The notes under the pieces are model-generated. The model had not been told where the DNA came from and did not search any database. It saw nothing but the letters and a program-made list of their open reading frames with translations. DNA of 56,765 nucleotides from an uncultured Porphyromonadaceae bacterium (GTDB taxonomy: Bacteria > Bacteroidota > Bacteroidia > Bacteroidales > Muribaculaceae): positions 1 through 56,765 of the forward strand of contig CAJKBH010000022.1 of NCBI GenBank assembly GCA_905198125.1, given 5' to 3'. Numbering within the stretch: position 1 is the first letter of the stretch; every line of letters begins with the position of its first letter. This document shows positions 1-9,300 of this stretch, piece after piece. The position numbers and the translations under genes were made by a program.

Positions 1-23
1 TAAAATTTCAGGTGTTTTTGAAT

Positions 24-40
24 GATGTTTTCGGAACATC
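24..40. terminator. Nested hairpin at left edge
   Basis: GATGTT (24-29) pairs with AACATC (35-40) around a TTCGG loop, and GGTGTT (11-16) can pair with AACACC (47-52) outside it. There is no clear T-run. It may end a gene lying left of the window. Positions 1-331 hold no credible gene; the rest is AT-rich promoter and leader DNA for the gene at 332. Confidence 0.35.
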
Positions 41-114
41 AAACTGAACACCCTACTTATTGAATATTAGTATTAAGATGCTTTAATTAGAAATTAAGAT
101 ATTTTAACAATTAA

Positions 115-130
115 AACTAATGAATTAGTT
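115..130. promoter_or_regulatory. Upstream BlaI-like operator dyad
   Basis: AACTAA-TGAA-TTAGTT is a perfect 6+4+6 palindrome. Its core ACTA-n6-TAGT has the same arrangement as the staphylococcal BlaI/MecI operator core. It lies about 20 bp upstream of a -7 box and 49 bp (centre to centre) from a second dyad of the same type. Binding by the neighbouring BlaI-type protein is inferred. Confidence 0.6.
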
Positions 131-151
131 GTTGGAACGAAATATTTAGTT

Positions 152-159
152 TAACTTTG
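152..159 (+). promoter_or_regulatory. -7 promoter box TAACTTTG
   Basis: TAACTTTG matches the Bacteroidota -7 consensus TAnnTTTG. Transcription would begin near 166, inside the downstream dyad, leaving a leader of about 165 nt before the ATG at 332. Confidence 0.55.
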
Positions 160-162
160 CTG

Positions 163-180
163 CAACTAAATTATTAGTTG
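163..180. promoter_or_regulatory. Downstream BlaI-like operator dyad
   Basis: CAACTAA-ATTA-TTAGTTG is a perfect 7+4+7 palindrome with core ACTA-n6-TAGT, the same core as the dyad at 115-130. It covers the predicted transcription start, which is where an autorepressor would be expected to bind. Confidence 0.65.
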
Positions 181-331
181 GAATATGTGAGTGGCTTTAT
201 TAAAAGCTGAATTGATTAGAAAGAAGCTAATTTGCATATTCGGAGCAAATAGCGTAATTAGAGTTAAAATGCTTATCAGAAAGCTGAATAGAGCCTAAAT
301 AAAAAGCTAATATATTGAAAGGAGTAGCGAT

Positions 332-721
332 ATGAGAGCCGGAAGAAAGAAACAGGTATTGACGGAGAAGGAGAGCGTCATTATGAACATACTGTGGGAG
401 AACGGGCCGATGTTCGTGCGCGAGATGCTGGAGCATTATGACGAGCCAAAACCGCATTTCAATACGGTGTCCACTTTGGTGCGCATACTGGAGGGAAAGG
501 GATATGTCAACCACGAAGTGGTGGGAAATTCCCATCGGTTTTATGCCACAGTGAATAGATCTGAATTTCAAAAGCAGGGGATAGCCGACGTTATCAGGAA
601 TTATTTCAACAATTCGTACAAACAGGCCATATCGGCCTTGGTGGAGGACGAAAAGCTTTCTGTCGACGAATTGAAGGAAATCATCGAATATATCGAGAGT
701 AAGAATCCGGCCGATAAATGA
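332..721 (+). CDS. BlaI/MecI-family transcriptional repressor
   Basis: A 129-residue cytoplasmic winged-helix repressor of the Penicillinase_R family. The N-terminal half (about 8-75) holds the helix-turn-helix with the family signature LTEKESVIMNILWENGP and the FNTVSTLVRILEGKGY recognition region. The C-terminal half is the helical dimer domain, with FNNSYKQAISALVED where family members are cleaved by their partner protease. It has the usual family length. The next gene, a BlaR-like M56 peptidase, begins 7 bp after the stop, so the two form a signal-responsive pair. Two ACTA-n6-TAGT dyads upstream suggest autorepression. No beta-lactamase lies nearby, so a role in antibiotic resistance should not be assumed; sensing of envelope or cell-wall state is likelier. 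Confidence 0.93.
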   Translation: MRAGRKKQVLTEKESVIMNILWENGPMFVREMLEHYDEPKPHFNTVSTLVRILEGKGYVNHEVVGNSHRFYATVNRSEFQKQGIADVIRNYFNNSYKQAISALVEDEKLSVDELKEIIEYIESKNPADK

Positions 722-728
722 TATTGCT

Positions 729-2195
729 ATGGGAGAATTGTTTTCAATCACGCTTGTGTCGGGTGTAATGCTGCTGTGCATGTATCTTCCCTACAAGTTG
801 TTGCTTGCCGGGGAACGGCAGCATCGCTTCAACCGCGCCGTCATAATATGCATGTATCTTGTGGCGATAACGGTGCCATTGCTGCCGAGAATTTCGTTCC
901 CGGTTGGCGGAACTGCCAGTGAGGCCGCGACAACCGCCGTAGGCAATATCACCATCGGCCCGTTGACGGGAGGAGTATTGGCTGCCCACGCTCCCGTATG
1001 GACGAGAGTGGTTCTCTGGATCTACATTGTCGGGGTGGCGGTGACGTTGCTGAAATTCCTGTGGTCATACCTCAGACTCATGCATATTATCCGTCAGGGA
1101 CATAAGGAGAAGCGAGAGGGTTATACGCTGGTGATTGCCGACGATGCCGCACTTTCGCCGTTCAGCTGGCGGAAGTATGTGGTGGTAGGCGATCCGCAGG
1201 ATGCCGATGAACATAGTGCGGTGATGGTGCATGAATTGCGCCATCTCTCCGCTGGGCATAGCATAGACATTTTCATCGCCCGGCTATATGCCATATTGGT
1301 ATGGTACAACCCCGTGTCGTGGCTCATGATAGACGAGCTGAAGACCGTACATGAATACGAAGCGGACGAAGCCGTGATTGACTCGGGCGCGAACCTCAAG
1401 GAATATCAGATGCTGCTAATAAAGAAAACTGCTGGCGCGCGATTGCCGTCACTTGCCAACAGTTTGAATCACAGTAAACTTCAAAAACGTGTAACTATGA
1501 TGTACCAATCAAAATCAAAGTTGGCGGGAAAATTCAGCACGCTTGCGTTGCTGCCCGCCCTGGCCATCGGCATGGCCGTAGTGTCTGTCCCCTCGGTGGC
1601 GTCGGTCATATCCGATGCCTCGGAAGCCACCCTGATGGAATCCAGTCACAAAGTTAGTAAAAATTCCGATAATGCGGAAACGGCAGCGGTCTCGGCAGTG
1701 CCCGTATCGGATGCGATGGCATCGAGTGAAACAGTTGCCTCGGAAAGTATGGACGCAATCTCGGAAATGGATGAACCCGTGTCGGAGAATGTCGTGGAAG
1801 ATCCTGTAGAGGCCGAATTGCCGGCGGAGAAAGAGCGGGGAGAGGTATATGTAGCCGTTGAAAAGCAGGCGGAATTTCCCGGAGGAATACAGGCCTTGAT
1901 GCAATGGCTCAGTATGAATGTGCGATACCCGGATGATGCTATGAAGAACGATGCTCAGGGCCGCGTAATCGTAAAATTCGTGGTCAACCCCGACGGCTCC
2001 ATTTCCGATCCTACGGTGCTTAAAAGTGTGGAACCGTCACTTGACCAGGAGGCAATACGCGTAGTTATGGCTATGCCTAAGTGGGAGGCTGCCGAAAACA
2101 ACGGTCAGAAGGTGGCATCATACTTCAATCTTCCCATCGCATTCAAGCTCAGTGCCCCCGAGCCGAAGGACTCGACCGCAACAGCCAAGCCGTAA
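729..2195 (+). CDS. M56 (BlaR1-like) membrane peptidase with TonB C-terminal domain
   Basis: A 488-residue inner-membrane sensor protease. Hydrophobic segments near 5-27, 36-56 and 90-115 precede a cytoplasmic zinc-metallopeptidase domain with HELRH at 168-172 (HExxH) and HEYEAD at 208-213 supplying the third ligand. A further membrane segment lies at about 265-292. A Ser/Glu-rich stretch (about 295-380) leads to a TonB C-terminal-like domain (about 385-475: FPGGIQALMQWL, NVRYPDDA, GRVIVKFVVNPDG). In Bacteroidota this architecture replaces the penicillin-binding sensor of BlaR1, so the ligand is unlikely to be a beta-lactam. The likely target of proteolysis is the BlaI-type repressor 7 bp upstream. 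Confidence 0.9.
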   Translation: MGELFSITLVSGVMLLCMYLPYKLLLAGERQHRFNRAVIICMYLVAITVPLLPRISFPVGGTASEAATTAVGNITIGPLTGGVLAAHAPVWTRVVLWIYIVGVAVTLLKFLWSYLRLMHIIRQGHKEKREGYTLVIADDAALSPFSWRKYVVVGDPQDADEHSAVMVHELRHLSAGHSIDIFIARLYAILVWYNPVSWLMIDELKTVHEYEADEAVIDSGANLKEYQMLLIKKTAGARLPSLANSLNHSKLQKRVTMMYQSKSKLAGKFSTLALLPALAIGMAVVSVPSVASVISDASEATLMESSHKVSKNSDNAETAAVSAVPVSDAMASSETVASESMDAISEMDEPVSENVVEDPVEAELPAEKERGEVYVAVEKQAEFPGGIQALMQWLSMNVRYPDDAMKNDAQGRVIVKFVVNPDGSISDPTVLKSVEPSLDQEAIRVVMAMPKWEAAENNGQKVASYFNLPIAFKLSAPEPKDSTATAKP

Positions 2196-2215
2196 TATCA
2201 TACCTTTATATCGTA

Positions 2216-2246
2216 GTGGCGCAGACTCGGGTAGAGCCTGCGCCAC
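2216..2246 (+). terminator. Hairpin after the M56 gene
   Basis: GTGGCGCAG (2216-2224) pairs perfectly with CTGCGCCAC (2238-2246) around a 13-nt loop, 20 bp past the stop codon. No long T-run follows. It lies between convergent genes and could act on either strand. Confidence 0.5.
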
Positions 2247-2254
2247 CATTGTGT

Positions 2255-2282
2255 GGGCGACGGGTACGTCGCCCCTCCAGTC
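2255..2282. repeat. Half-copy of a dispersed palindromic element
   Basis: GGGCGACG (2255-2262), loop GGTA, CGTCGCCC (2267-2274), followed at once by CTCCAGTC (2275-2282). The same design, a GGGCGxxG tetraloop hairpin flanked by GACTGGAG/CTCCAGTC, occurs in a full two-hairpin form at 55495-55556, so this is probably one arm of a REP-like family. Confidence 0.55.
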
Positions 2283-2298
2283 ACCGGAGAGCCTATTA

Positions 2299-3054
2299 TT
2301 ATCGCTGTATGAACTTGCGGCCGTTGCTGATGACGATTCCCTTGTACGACTTGTCGACACGCTGGCCGAAGATGTTGTAAAGGGTATTGTCGGCGGAAGC
2401 GTCGGCGGCGATGCTGCCTATGCCGGAGCCGCCGATGACAGATGCGTCGTTATGCGCCATAATATTGGTGAGATAGATGGAGGGAGAATGAGGATAGTCA
2501 TTGGCTATCTTCTCGCCGCCGAACTGCAGGACATTGATGCAATGCTGGGGAATCTCATTCTTCTTGGACCAGGTGAAGTCCGCGCGGTCCATGTCGATGT
2601 CGATGCTTTTCCATTCGCCTCCCTTGAGGTCGTAGACTTCAGTGACGAATTTTTCGCCGGGCCAGAAGTTCTGGAACTTGATGCACATCTGGTCGTCGTT
2701 CTGAGCCCAGATGTCGATGTGGAAGAAGCGGTATTCGCTCAGGTCGACGGTAGCCTGGAACTGCAGGGGCAGGAAGTCCAGGTTGTCGATGCGCAGAGCC
2801 GCGCCGTCGCCGCATTCATCGTCGCTGAACACGCATTTCTGTCCCCAGGAAGGGGCTGTCCAGGCGTTGGCTGCATTGCCTTTCGAGTCCTTGAACACTT
2901 CGGGAAATTTATCTTGGTCGGCGGCATAGATTACGGCCACGTCAGCCGCGTCCCATTTGATTGCGGGAGGTGTATCGGGTGTTGTCTGTGCGAATGTAGG
3001 GACTGTTACGGCCACTATGCTGGCCAATGTCAGGAATTGTGTGGAAAGTTTCAT
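2299..3054 (-). CDS. Secreted stand-alone carbohydrate-binding-like protein with C-terminal tag
   Basis: 251 residues with a signal peptide ending near AFA-QTTP. The body is a single beta-sandwich-like module (about 30-205) whose plan (DAADV..., LDFLPLQFQATVDLSEYRFFHIDIWA, GGEWKSIDIDMD) parallels the three modules of the CBM-GH5 protein at 12887-15742. That similarity suggests a glycan-binding function. No catalytic motif is seen. The last ~35 residues (YNIFGQRV, GIVISNGRKFIQR) form the short C-terminal tag also found on the genes at 3070 and 12887. It starts 15 bp after the 3070-4446 gene and shares its transcript. Binding is inferred from module similarity only. Confidence 0.7.
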   Translation of the reverse strand: MKLSTQFLTLASIVAVTVPTFAQTTPDTPPAIKWDAADVAVIYAADQDKFPEVFKDSKGNAANAWTAPSWGQKCVFSDDECGDGAALRIDNLDFLPLQFQATVDLSEYRFFHIDIWAQNDDQMCIKFQNFWPGEKFVTEVYDLKGGEWKSIDIDMDRADFTWSKKNEIPQHCINVLQFGGEKIANDYPHSPSIYLTNIMAHNDASVIGGSGIGSIAADASADNTLYNIFGQRVDKSYKGIVISNGRKFIQR

Positions 3055-3069
3055 ATCTTGTTATAGTTT

Positions 3070-4446
3070 TTATTTCTGAATATATTTTTTACCGTTACGT
3101 ATCACGATGCCCTTGTAGTCGCGGCCCACGGGCATTCCGAACAGGTTGTAGGACTGCGCTGCCCCGTCATTTTCCGAGTCAATGCCGTTGATGCCTGTGG
3201 GTGTTGATGGATCAGCCGGGAAGTTCACTGTCAGTGTGGAAGGACGGGCCACGTCGGCCGGAAGATTCACGTACGCGCTGAAGGGATAGACGATATGCCA
3301 GTTTACGACCTTGCCTTTGCCGTCGGTGCTCTTGGCGCTGTCCCATACGGTGAACGTTCCGTTGTCAAGATAATGCACGGCGTCGTTGGTTTCACCGGTC
3401 GTGGTGCCGTCCGAGACATTGTGGGGCTGGTGCACGCCTACCAGCACATTGTTTTCGGATGTGCTGTCCACGATATATGGCTGATCTCCTTCGGTAGTAT
3501 ACGAGGCATCACCGGTCACGGTCAAAGTATATTTGCCGGCTGTGTTTGCCTTGAGCACCACGGGGGTATGTGCAGCGATGGCGTTGCCCTCGATCCTGAC
3601 TGCGTCCAGCACGCCATTGTCGGCCTCGTCGCTGTATGCGGCAGGAGCCTCGGCGTTGTATGTCAGGGTGTATGCTGTCACGCCCTCGGGAAGCGTCACG
3701 TCGCATGGAGCCGCGAAAGTGGTGAATCCGTCGATGTCTACATCGATTGTCGTGGCCGATTCAACAGCAAGGCTCATCTTGGAATAGTCCAGTGTAGCCT
3801 TGTAGACGCCGGTACTCCAGTTTTTTGCTCCGGGAGTCCATGTGAAATTGTCATAATTGGACCCTACGATAAAATTCATCGTGGATCCCCTGTTGCCTTG
3901 CATACCCTTGAATTCGGCTTTGTCAGCGGGATTGTTGAAGTATGCCGTTCTTACACCTGCATTGTCGGTGGCGGGGAAATACGCCAGCGCGCGGCGGTTG
4001 GCATTGGCCAGACCGTAAGAATTGATACTCCACAGGGCCTGGACTCCCTTGGTGTTCTTGAACATGCTGACCGTGATGGTGCGCGAGCCACTGTTGGGTG
4101 CGACATAATAAGCCGATCCGTATGATACAGGCTTGAACGCACTGTTCTGAAGCGTCGGATCATAATTCGGATCCGTGCTGTCGGCGATATATAACCAATA
4201 TTTCCCGGCCTTGTTGCCGGCGACCTCGTCGATTGTAAATGTCGCGGAATATATGTCGTTCCCACCGTTCTGAGCGCCGGTTGCGGTCATGTCAAAGACC
4301 CGTATGCCCTTCAGGTCGGCCGGTTCAGTGCAGTTGAGGATAACCTTCCATTGCGATCCGGCCGCGGGATTGTCACTCCCGCTTTCTTGTGCGAATGCAC
4401 CGAGCGTCAATAACGCCGATGTTGTAAATAGTAGTAATTTTTTCAT
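3070..4446 (-). CDS. Secreted PUL accessory protein with C-terminal tag, function unknown
   Basis: 458 residues, signal peptide MKKLLLFTTSALLTLGAFA. The N-terminal ~200 residues look like repeated beta-rich modules of the kind found in SusE/SusF-like starch-binding proteins (KYWLYIADS, FIVGSNYDNFTWTPG), but I cannot assign a family. Residues about 225-330 match a module common in Bacteroidales secreted proteins (TTFAAPCDVTLPEGVTAYT, then a segment ending AHTPVVLKANTAGKY). The C-terminus (YNLFGMPV, GIVIRNGKKYIQK) is the locus tag. It has its own promoter (4532-4539) and upstream direct repeats (4582-4632), so it is controlled with the rest of PUL1. A surface or periplasmic glycan-binding role is inferred. 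No enzyme active site is visible. Confidence 0.6.
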   Translation of the reverse strand: MKKLLLFTTSALLTLGAFAQESGSDNPAAGSQWKVILNCTEPADLKGIRVFDMTATGAQNGGNDIYSATFTIDEVAGNKAGKYWLYIADSTDPNYDPTLQNSAFKPVSYGSAYYVAPNSGSRTITVSMFKNTKGVQALWSINSYGLANANRRALAYFPATDNAGVRTAYFNNPADKAEFKGMQGNRGSTMNFIVGSNYDNFTWTPGAKNWSTGVYKATLDYSKMSLAVESATTIDVDIDGFTTFAAPCDVTLPEGVTAYTLTYNAEAPAAYSDEADNGVLDAVRIEGNAIAAHTPVVLKANTAGKYTLTVTGDASYTTEGDQPYIVDSTSENNVLVGVHQPHNVSDGTTTGETNDAVHYLDNGTFTVWDSAKSTDGKGKVVNWHIVYPFSAYVNLPADVARPSTLTVNFPADPSTPTGINGIDSENDGAAQSYNLFGMPVGRDYKGIVIRNGKKYIQK

Positions 4447-4531
4447 TCGAATAGATTTATTGGGTTGTCATTTATGTCGTTCAATTGTTTGGATGCGATC
4501 CGGAGCATGCCGTTATTACCGAATCGGTATG

Positions 4532-4539
4532 CAAAGGTA
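4532..4539 (-). promoter_or_regulatory. -7 promoter box for the gene at 3070-4446
   Basis: The minus strand reads TACCTTTG, a match to TAnnTTTG, giving a leader of about 80 nt. Paired direct repeats begin 42 bp further upstream (4582). Confidence 0.55.
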
Positions 4540-4581
4540 GTGATGCCATTACCCTGATGCATATAATAATCCGTCATTCGG

Positions 4582-4632
4582 ATGCAAGAATCCTGCAAAA
4601 GGGATCATTTACGATGCAAGGATTCTTCAAAA
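4582..4632 (-). promoter_or_regulatory. Paired direct repeats, putative HTCS sites (set 1)
   Basis: Two 19-bp units, ATGCAAGAATCCTGCAAAA (4582-4600) and ATGCAAGGATTCTTCAAAA (4614-4632), 32 bp start to start; the second lies inside the 3' end of the FAD oxidoreductase gene. Related pairs sit upstream of the promoters at 10690 and 26328. Each lies on the same side of its promoter, as sites for the locus AraC-type regulator would. Confidence 0.6.
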
Positions 4633-6383
4633 AAGGTTTTATGTGCTGACCATCCGGGAATCTTACCCTGAAGACCGAGTTTCTGGGCCTGCTCGAAGCC
4701 TTTGTCATCCGGGTGCATGTCGTTGAAATATATCAGGGTCGCCTTTTCATCCAGCAGACGTTGCTGAAGGGTTTCGATGGGTACGGCCTGAACTGTGATA
4801 CCTCTATCTATCGCGATTGCAGCCGCGGCGCCGGCAGCCTGGCCTAAAGCCATCCAGCAAGGCTCCATGCGCAGGGTGGAGAATCCTATGTGCGAGCCGC
4901 TGACAGGCACGGGGAGCAACAGGTTCTCCACCTCCTTCGGTACAATTACGCCGTATGGCACAGTATAGACGGCCGTAGGATAGCTGATGAATCCGTCAAG
5001 ATGGGCGCGCCCTTTTTCACGTTTGCGTGCGGCGTGCGAATCGAGGGCATAATGGCTTGCTGTGATGCTTGAGGCGTGTACCGGCGGTCGGCCTCCCTCG
5101 GTGACTGGCAACGCATCCTTGGCCGTGAAGAAATACATTCCCTCGAAACGGCGTCCCTCGCGCACGTAGACCTGGCGCGGGAAGTTGCCGTTGTCGCGGT
5201 ATTCCTGTGCCGACAGGCCCCAGCGCTGGATTTCCTTACGGAATTGCGGAGGCAACGTGCTGTCGTTGGCCGCAAACCAGAACAGCCCCAATGTGTAGTC
5301 ACGCAGACGACGTGCGAAGCGGTCGCGCCATTCCCACGAAGCAGTGGGCCACGGCCAGTTTTCTTCAGGAAGATCAGTGGAAATGAATGCGGCGTGTTGA
5401 TTGTTGGCGTCGGTCTTACCGTTGGGCTCCGTATTGATTGTCACTAATTTTTCTATTCCCCAGTTATCCCACGGGATTATGGTCCGTTCGCCACCGCGGA
5501 GCAGGTGCTGACGGTTCCGTTCCATCATTTCCGGAGTGACGTCGCGCATGGCCTTCCAGGTGTGTCGCCCGGTCCACACATCTTCGGCCAGGGATTCATA
5601 TTCGCTTCGGTCATAACGTTCGGGACGGGGGAAAGGCACGAGCTGGGCCGTGTCGCGTGTAAGACACAGCCGGTAGTTGTAGGCCTGCACGGCATTGTCC
5701 GCTTGGCCGGTGCTCCCTTCGGCCGGTGTCGATTTCCAATATTCGTATGTACGGCCTGCGCCGGGCTCGTCGAACTCCCATGCAGCCTCACGCCCTATGC
5801 GGTACGGCACGCGGGCGGCTGCGCCTAAGTCTCCCTCGTAGGTGGCGTCGATGAAGATGCGTCCGCTGTAATGTTCTTCCTCGCCGTTGAGGCGATTGAC
5901 CACCTTGATGGAATCGATGCGACGACCGTTGGCCGTCATGACTATGTCGTCGTCCGTGAAGTTGAACTGGCGCATGGTGCGTACATCGATTCTGTTCCCC
6001 TGCGATGCGATCATGTCGCCGAATATTTTCTCCGCCACCGACGGCTCGAAATGGAATCCGTCGCTGCAATCCTTGACCTGCTGCGAATTTTCGCCGTAGG
6101 TATCGGCATAATATTTTCTTACCGCTCCTGTGAATTCGGAGAACAATCCGGTGGTCGCGCCACGGGTGGCGATATCGGTGGCTCCGAGACCGTTTGCCGG
6201 CAATCCTCCTATATGACCGGTACGCTCAAGGATTACGGATGTCTTGCCCATGCGCGCGGCTTCGATGGCCGTCATGATTCCGCCGGGGGTGGCTCCGACA
6301 ATCACGAGGTCGTAATCGGCCCCCATGGATGGTGCACCTGCTGACACTGCGGCCAGCGTCAGTGAAATCAGTCTGCGTTTCAT
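4605..6383 (-). CDS. Exported FAD-dependent oxidoreductase (FAD_oxidored family)
   Basis: 592 residues. A Sec-type signal peptide (MKRRLISLTLAAVSAGAPSMG) precedes the dinucleotide-binding strand-turn YDLVIVGATPGG (about 24-35) and the acidic end of strand 2 (VILERTGHIGG). The family signature FIDATYEGDL near 175-185 and the C-terminal substrate-proximal segment with SGSHIGFSTLRMEPCWMALGQAAG fit PF12831. The electron acceptor and sugar substrate are unknown; oxidation of a released sugar or uronate is only a guess. Its start overlaps the stop of the GH92-GH5 gene by 4 bp (ATGA type), indicating translational coupling. It is the last gene of the transcript that begins upstream of GH88. A flavoprotein with an export signal is notable because FAD must be acquired outside the cytoplasm or the protein must fold late. 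Confidence 0.85.
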   Translation of the reverse strand: MKRRLISLTLAAVSAGAPSMGADYDLVIVGATPGGIMTAIEAARMGKTSVILERTGHIGGLPANGLGATDIATRGATTGLFSEFTGAVRKYYADTYGENSQQVKDCSDGFHFEPSVAEKIFGDMIASQGNRIDVRTMRQFNFTDDDIVMTANGRRIDSIKVVNRLNGEEEHYSGRIFIDATYEGDLGAAARVPYRIGREAAWEFDEPGAGRTYEYWKSTPAEGSTGQADNAVQAYNYRLCLTRDTAQLVPFPRPERYDRSEYESLAEDVWTGRHTWKAMRDVTPEMMERNRQHLLRGGERTIIPWDNWGIEKLVTINTEPNGKTDANNQHAAFISTDLPEENWPWPTASWEWRDRFARRLRDYTLGLFWFAANDSTLPPQFRKEIQRWGLSAQEYRDNGNFPRQVYVREGRRFEGMYFFTAKDALPVTEGGRPPVHASSITASHYALDSHAARKREKGRAHLDGFISYPTAVYTVPYGVIVPKEVENLLLPVPVSGSHIGFSTLRMEPCWMALGQAAGAAAAIAIDRGITVQAVPIETLQQRLLDEKATLIYFNDMHPDDKGFEQAQKLGLQGKIPGWSAHKTFFEESLHRK

Positions 6384-9300
6384 CGTGTGGTGGGATATTT
6401 GGCCATTATGGCTACTTGCGGACGGTCAACGGTGTAATCCTGTTCGGGGTGCACGCCGAGAATGTATTTGTTCCAGCGCGCTCCGCCGGCCCAGTAGGTG
6501 CCTTCCACGCCGTTGCGGGCGAGGTAGTCCAGGAACAGGTCGAGGCATTCCAGCCAGCGGGGATCGTCGGCCGGCACTCCGTACTCGCCGAACATTCCTC
6601 GTTTGCCGTATTTCTTAAGCCAGTCGACGAAAGGACGGGCACGGTCGATGCCTATGGTTGGGTAAGCGCCTTCCTCGTCGTAACCCTTGCGGTAGATACC
6701 CGAGGCATCGCGGTCGAAATAGCAGTGGGCCTCGTATATCAGGTTGTCCGACGGGTCGCGCAGTGATTCAAGACCTTGGTTTATATCGGGCCAGCGTTCG
6801 GCCGAGCTCCAGGTGTTGCCGGCCACCACTATGGCCGTGCGGCGGTCGACGGCGCGGATGGAATCGATGGCGGTCTGCGCTATATCCACCCAGGGGCAGT
6901 CGGGAAGCATGTCGTGGGGCTCGTTGCAGAGACCGTAGCCGTAAATGGCTGGCTCGTCGCGCAACTCGCGGGCTATGGCAGCCCATGCTCCGGCGAAATG
7001 AGCCGGCTGAAGCGTGTCGCCGATCACGCGGTTGCGTCCCATGTAATTGCGTCGGCCGTAATTGTGCATGTCCAACAGTATCTTCATGCCGCGGGCATCG
7101 GCTTCGCGGAGAAGATAACGGATATACTCGAGTTCATCTGTGCTGAGAGGCCCTCCCACTTCCCGCTGCAGGCGCTCCCACTTGAAGGGGAGACGTATCA
7201 GTCTCATGCCCTTGGACGCCCAATAGTCCAACTCGCGTGTGGTGGGGTAATGGTAATCGATATTGAAGCGGCCTGCGCCGTCCATTTTCTTATGATAGAA
7301 TTCCGCACCGGCCAGGTTCACGCCGAAAGGCCTGCGGTCGCAGCGCGAAGCCTGGAATTCAGTCGGAGCCCATTCACCGGGGTCGGATGTGAGTTCGTAT
7401 TCGATTACGGCGCCCTGCGCGATTTCGTCATGACGGATCCATGAGCGGTTCAGGCGCTTGCCGTTCAGTGTGACCGATGCGATATACCGTGCGTCGGGAG
7501 TGCGCCGGCGTGCCGTGACCTGAATCTTCTTGCCGTTCTCCATGGTCAGGCTGACGCGCCCGAACGCCGGAGGCAGCAGGTAATAGAAATCCTGTCCCGC
7601 ATTGGGAAACAGACCTATCGACGTGAATACATACCATGAACCCATCGCTCCGCTGTCCTCGTTGTCGGGGTAGCCGTTTTCGATCGAGAAACTGCGGTGT
7701 CTGATGGCGTCTATATAGTCGGCCGTGAGGTCGGGGCGGTCGCAGTGGCTGAAAACGAAGGGTGCCAGAAATCCCGGCTCGTTTGATATATCGACCAGAC
7801 GGTGGTCGAAACCGTAGCGCAGACGCCGTATCATCTCCTCCTTGCCGCCGCACAGCTGTATCAGCCTTTCGATCTGCGCCGGGGTGAACAGGGTATATGT
7901 CCACGAGTTGCCTTCGTAGAAATAGTCCACCCACGGGCCGTAGACGTGTGCCGGGTCGATGGCCACACGGGTTCCGTCGGCCAGACGAGGGGCGATAAAT
8001 CCCTTGAATCCGTGACTTTCCAATGTGGGGTCGAACATGTTCTCCCATGCGCGTGAGCGGGCTGACATCCGTACGGCCGTGGCGGTGTCGCCCATCAACG
8101 AGGCTATGCGCGCCAGGCAATCGTCGTTGTAGGCGTATTCCATCGTGTAGGAACACGACATCATCTTCCCTTGGCCCGGAATCCAGCCCCTTTCGAGATA
8201 TTCCGGACAGCGCGCCCCGCTTGCGTTGGCCAGCATTACACCGTATGCCTTCCGGCGGTCGAATCCCTTAACGTTCTTGACAATGGCGTCGGCTATGATG
8301 TTGTCGACGTCATCCCCACCCTGTTTGTTGTCCCATTCCATCGACGCAGTGTATGTCGGGGTGCATTTGCCGTCGTGGGCCATACGGTCGATGAAGGAGT
8401 TGACGGTTTTCGCCACAAAACTTTCCTCTATCAGTGTCAGCAGCGGATAGGCCGTGCGCCAGGTGTCCCAGACACAGTAATGGTCGTCGATATGGTCGGT
8501 ACCCTGCCAGTGCGGGTTGTCGCCCGAACGGTCGCGGGGCATCACCAGCGAATGATACAGTGCGGTGTAGAACAGGCGTTTCCCTGACTCGTCGCCATCG
8601 ACTTCGATACGTCCGAGGGCGCGGTTCCATTCAGCCTTGGCCAAAGCCGCCACCCGGTCCACGTCCTTGTTTTTCAGTTCAAGGTAACGGTATGTTCCTG
8701 CGCGGTCAACGCTGCGCAGCGACACGCCGATTCCGACGTTTACCACGGACTTGCTCAAGTCTATGCGCGCATAGAGTTCCTTATCCCCCTTGTCGATAAT
8801 CCGGACCTTGCAGTCCGGATCGTCGATGTGCATGGAGAAGTACACCCTGTAAGGCTGCTCGCTACCGAATCCGCCGGCATATTCACCCCAGCCCGACAGC
8901 ACCGATGCGGCAGGGTCCCATTCAAGTGAGCCCCCATGGAACGTGCCGCGGACTATGGGAACTATATGCTGCGGAATGCTGTGACGCATATCGATCAGAA
9001 GCGACCTGTCCTTACGTTCGGGGTACGTGAACCGATAGGCCACCGCATGGCGCGTGGGCGCCATTTCGGCGTCGATGCCGTAACGGTCCAGATGCACTTT
9101 ATAATAATATGATGTGGCGATCTCGGCGGATTTAGGAGAATCGTGGCCGTTTTCCTTTGCAGAGAAAGACCCGGCCTGCGGCGAAAGGAACACCTGTCCG
9201 TAGCGCGACCACCCGATTCCGGACACGTGTAGCTGACCGAATCCGCGGATCCGGTCGTGTTCATCATATCCGTTCTGTCCGCCAAGGGGAGTCTGCGGCG

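Noticed and set aside
332..2195. Beta-lactam resistance operon
   Set aside because: There is no beta-lactamase or penicillin-binding protein nearby, and the M56 protein has a TonB-like C-terminus in place of a penicillin-binding sensor.
2152..3066. Plus-strand open frame opposite the CBM-like protein
   Set aside because: It is antisense to a gene with a clear signal peptide and C-terminal tag and has no recognisable domain.
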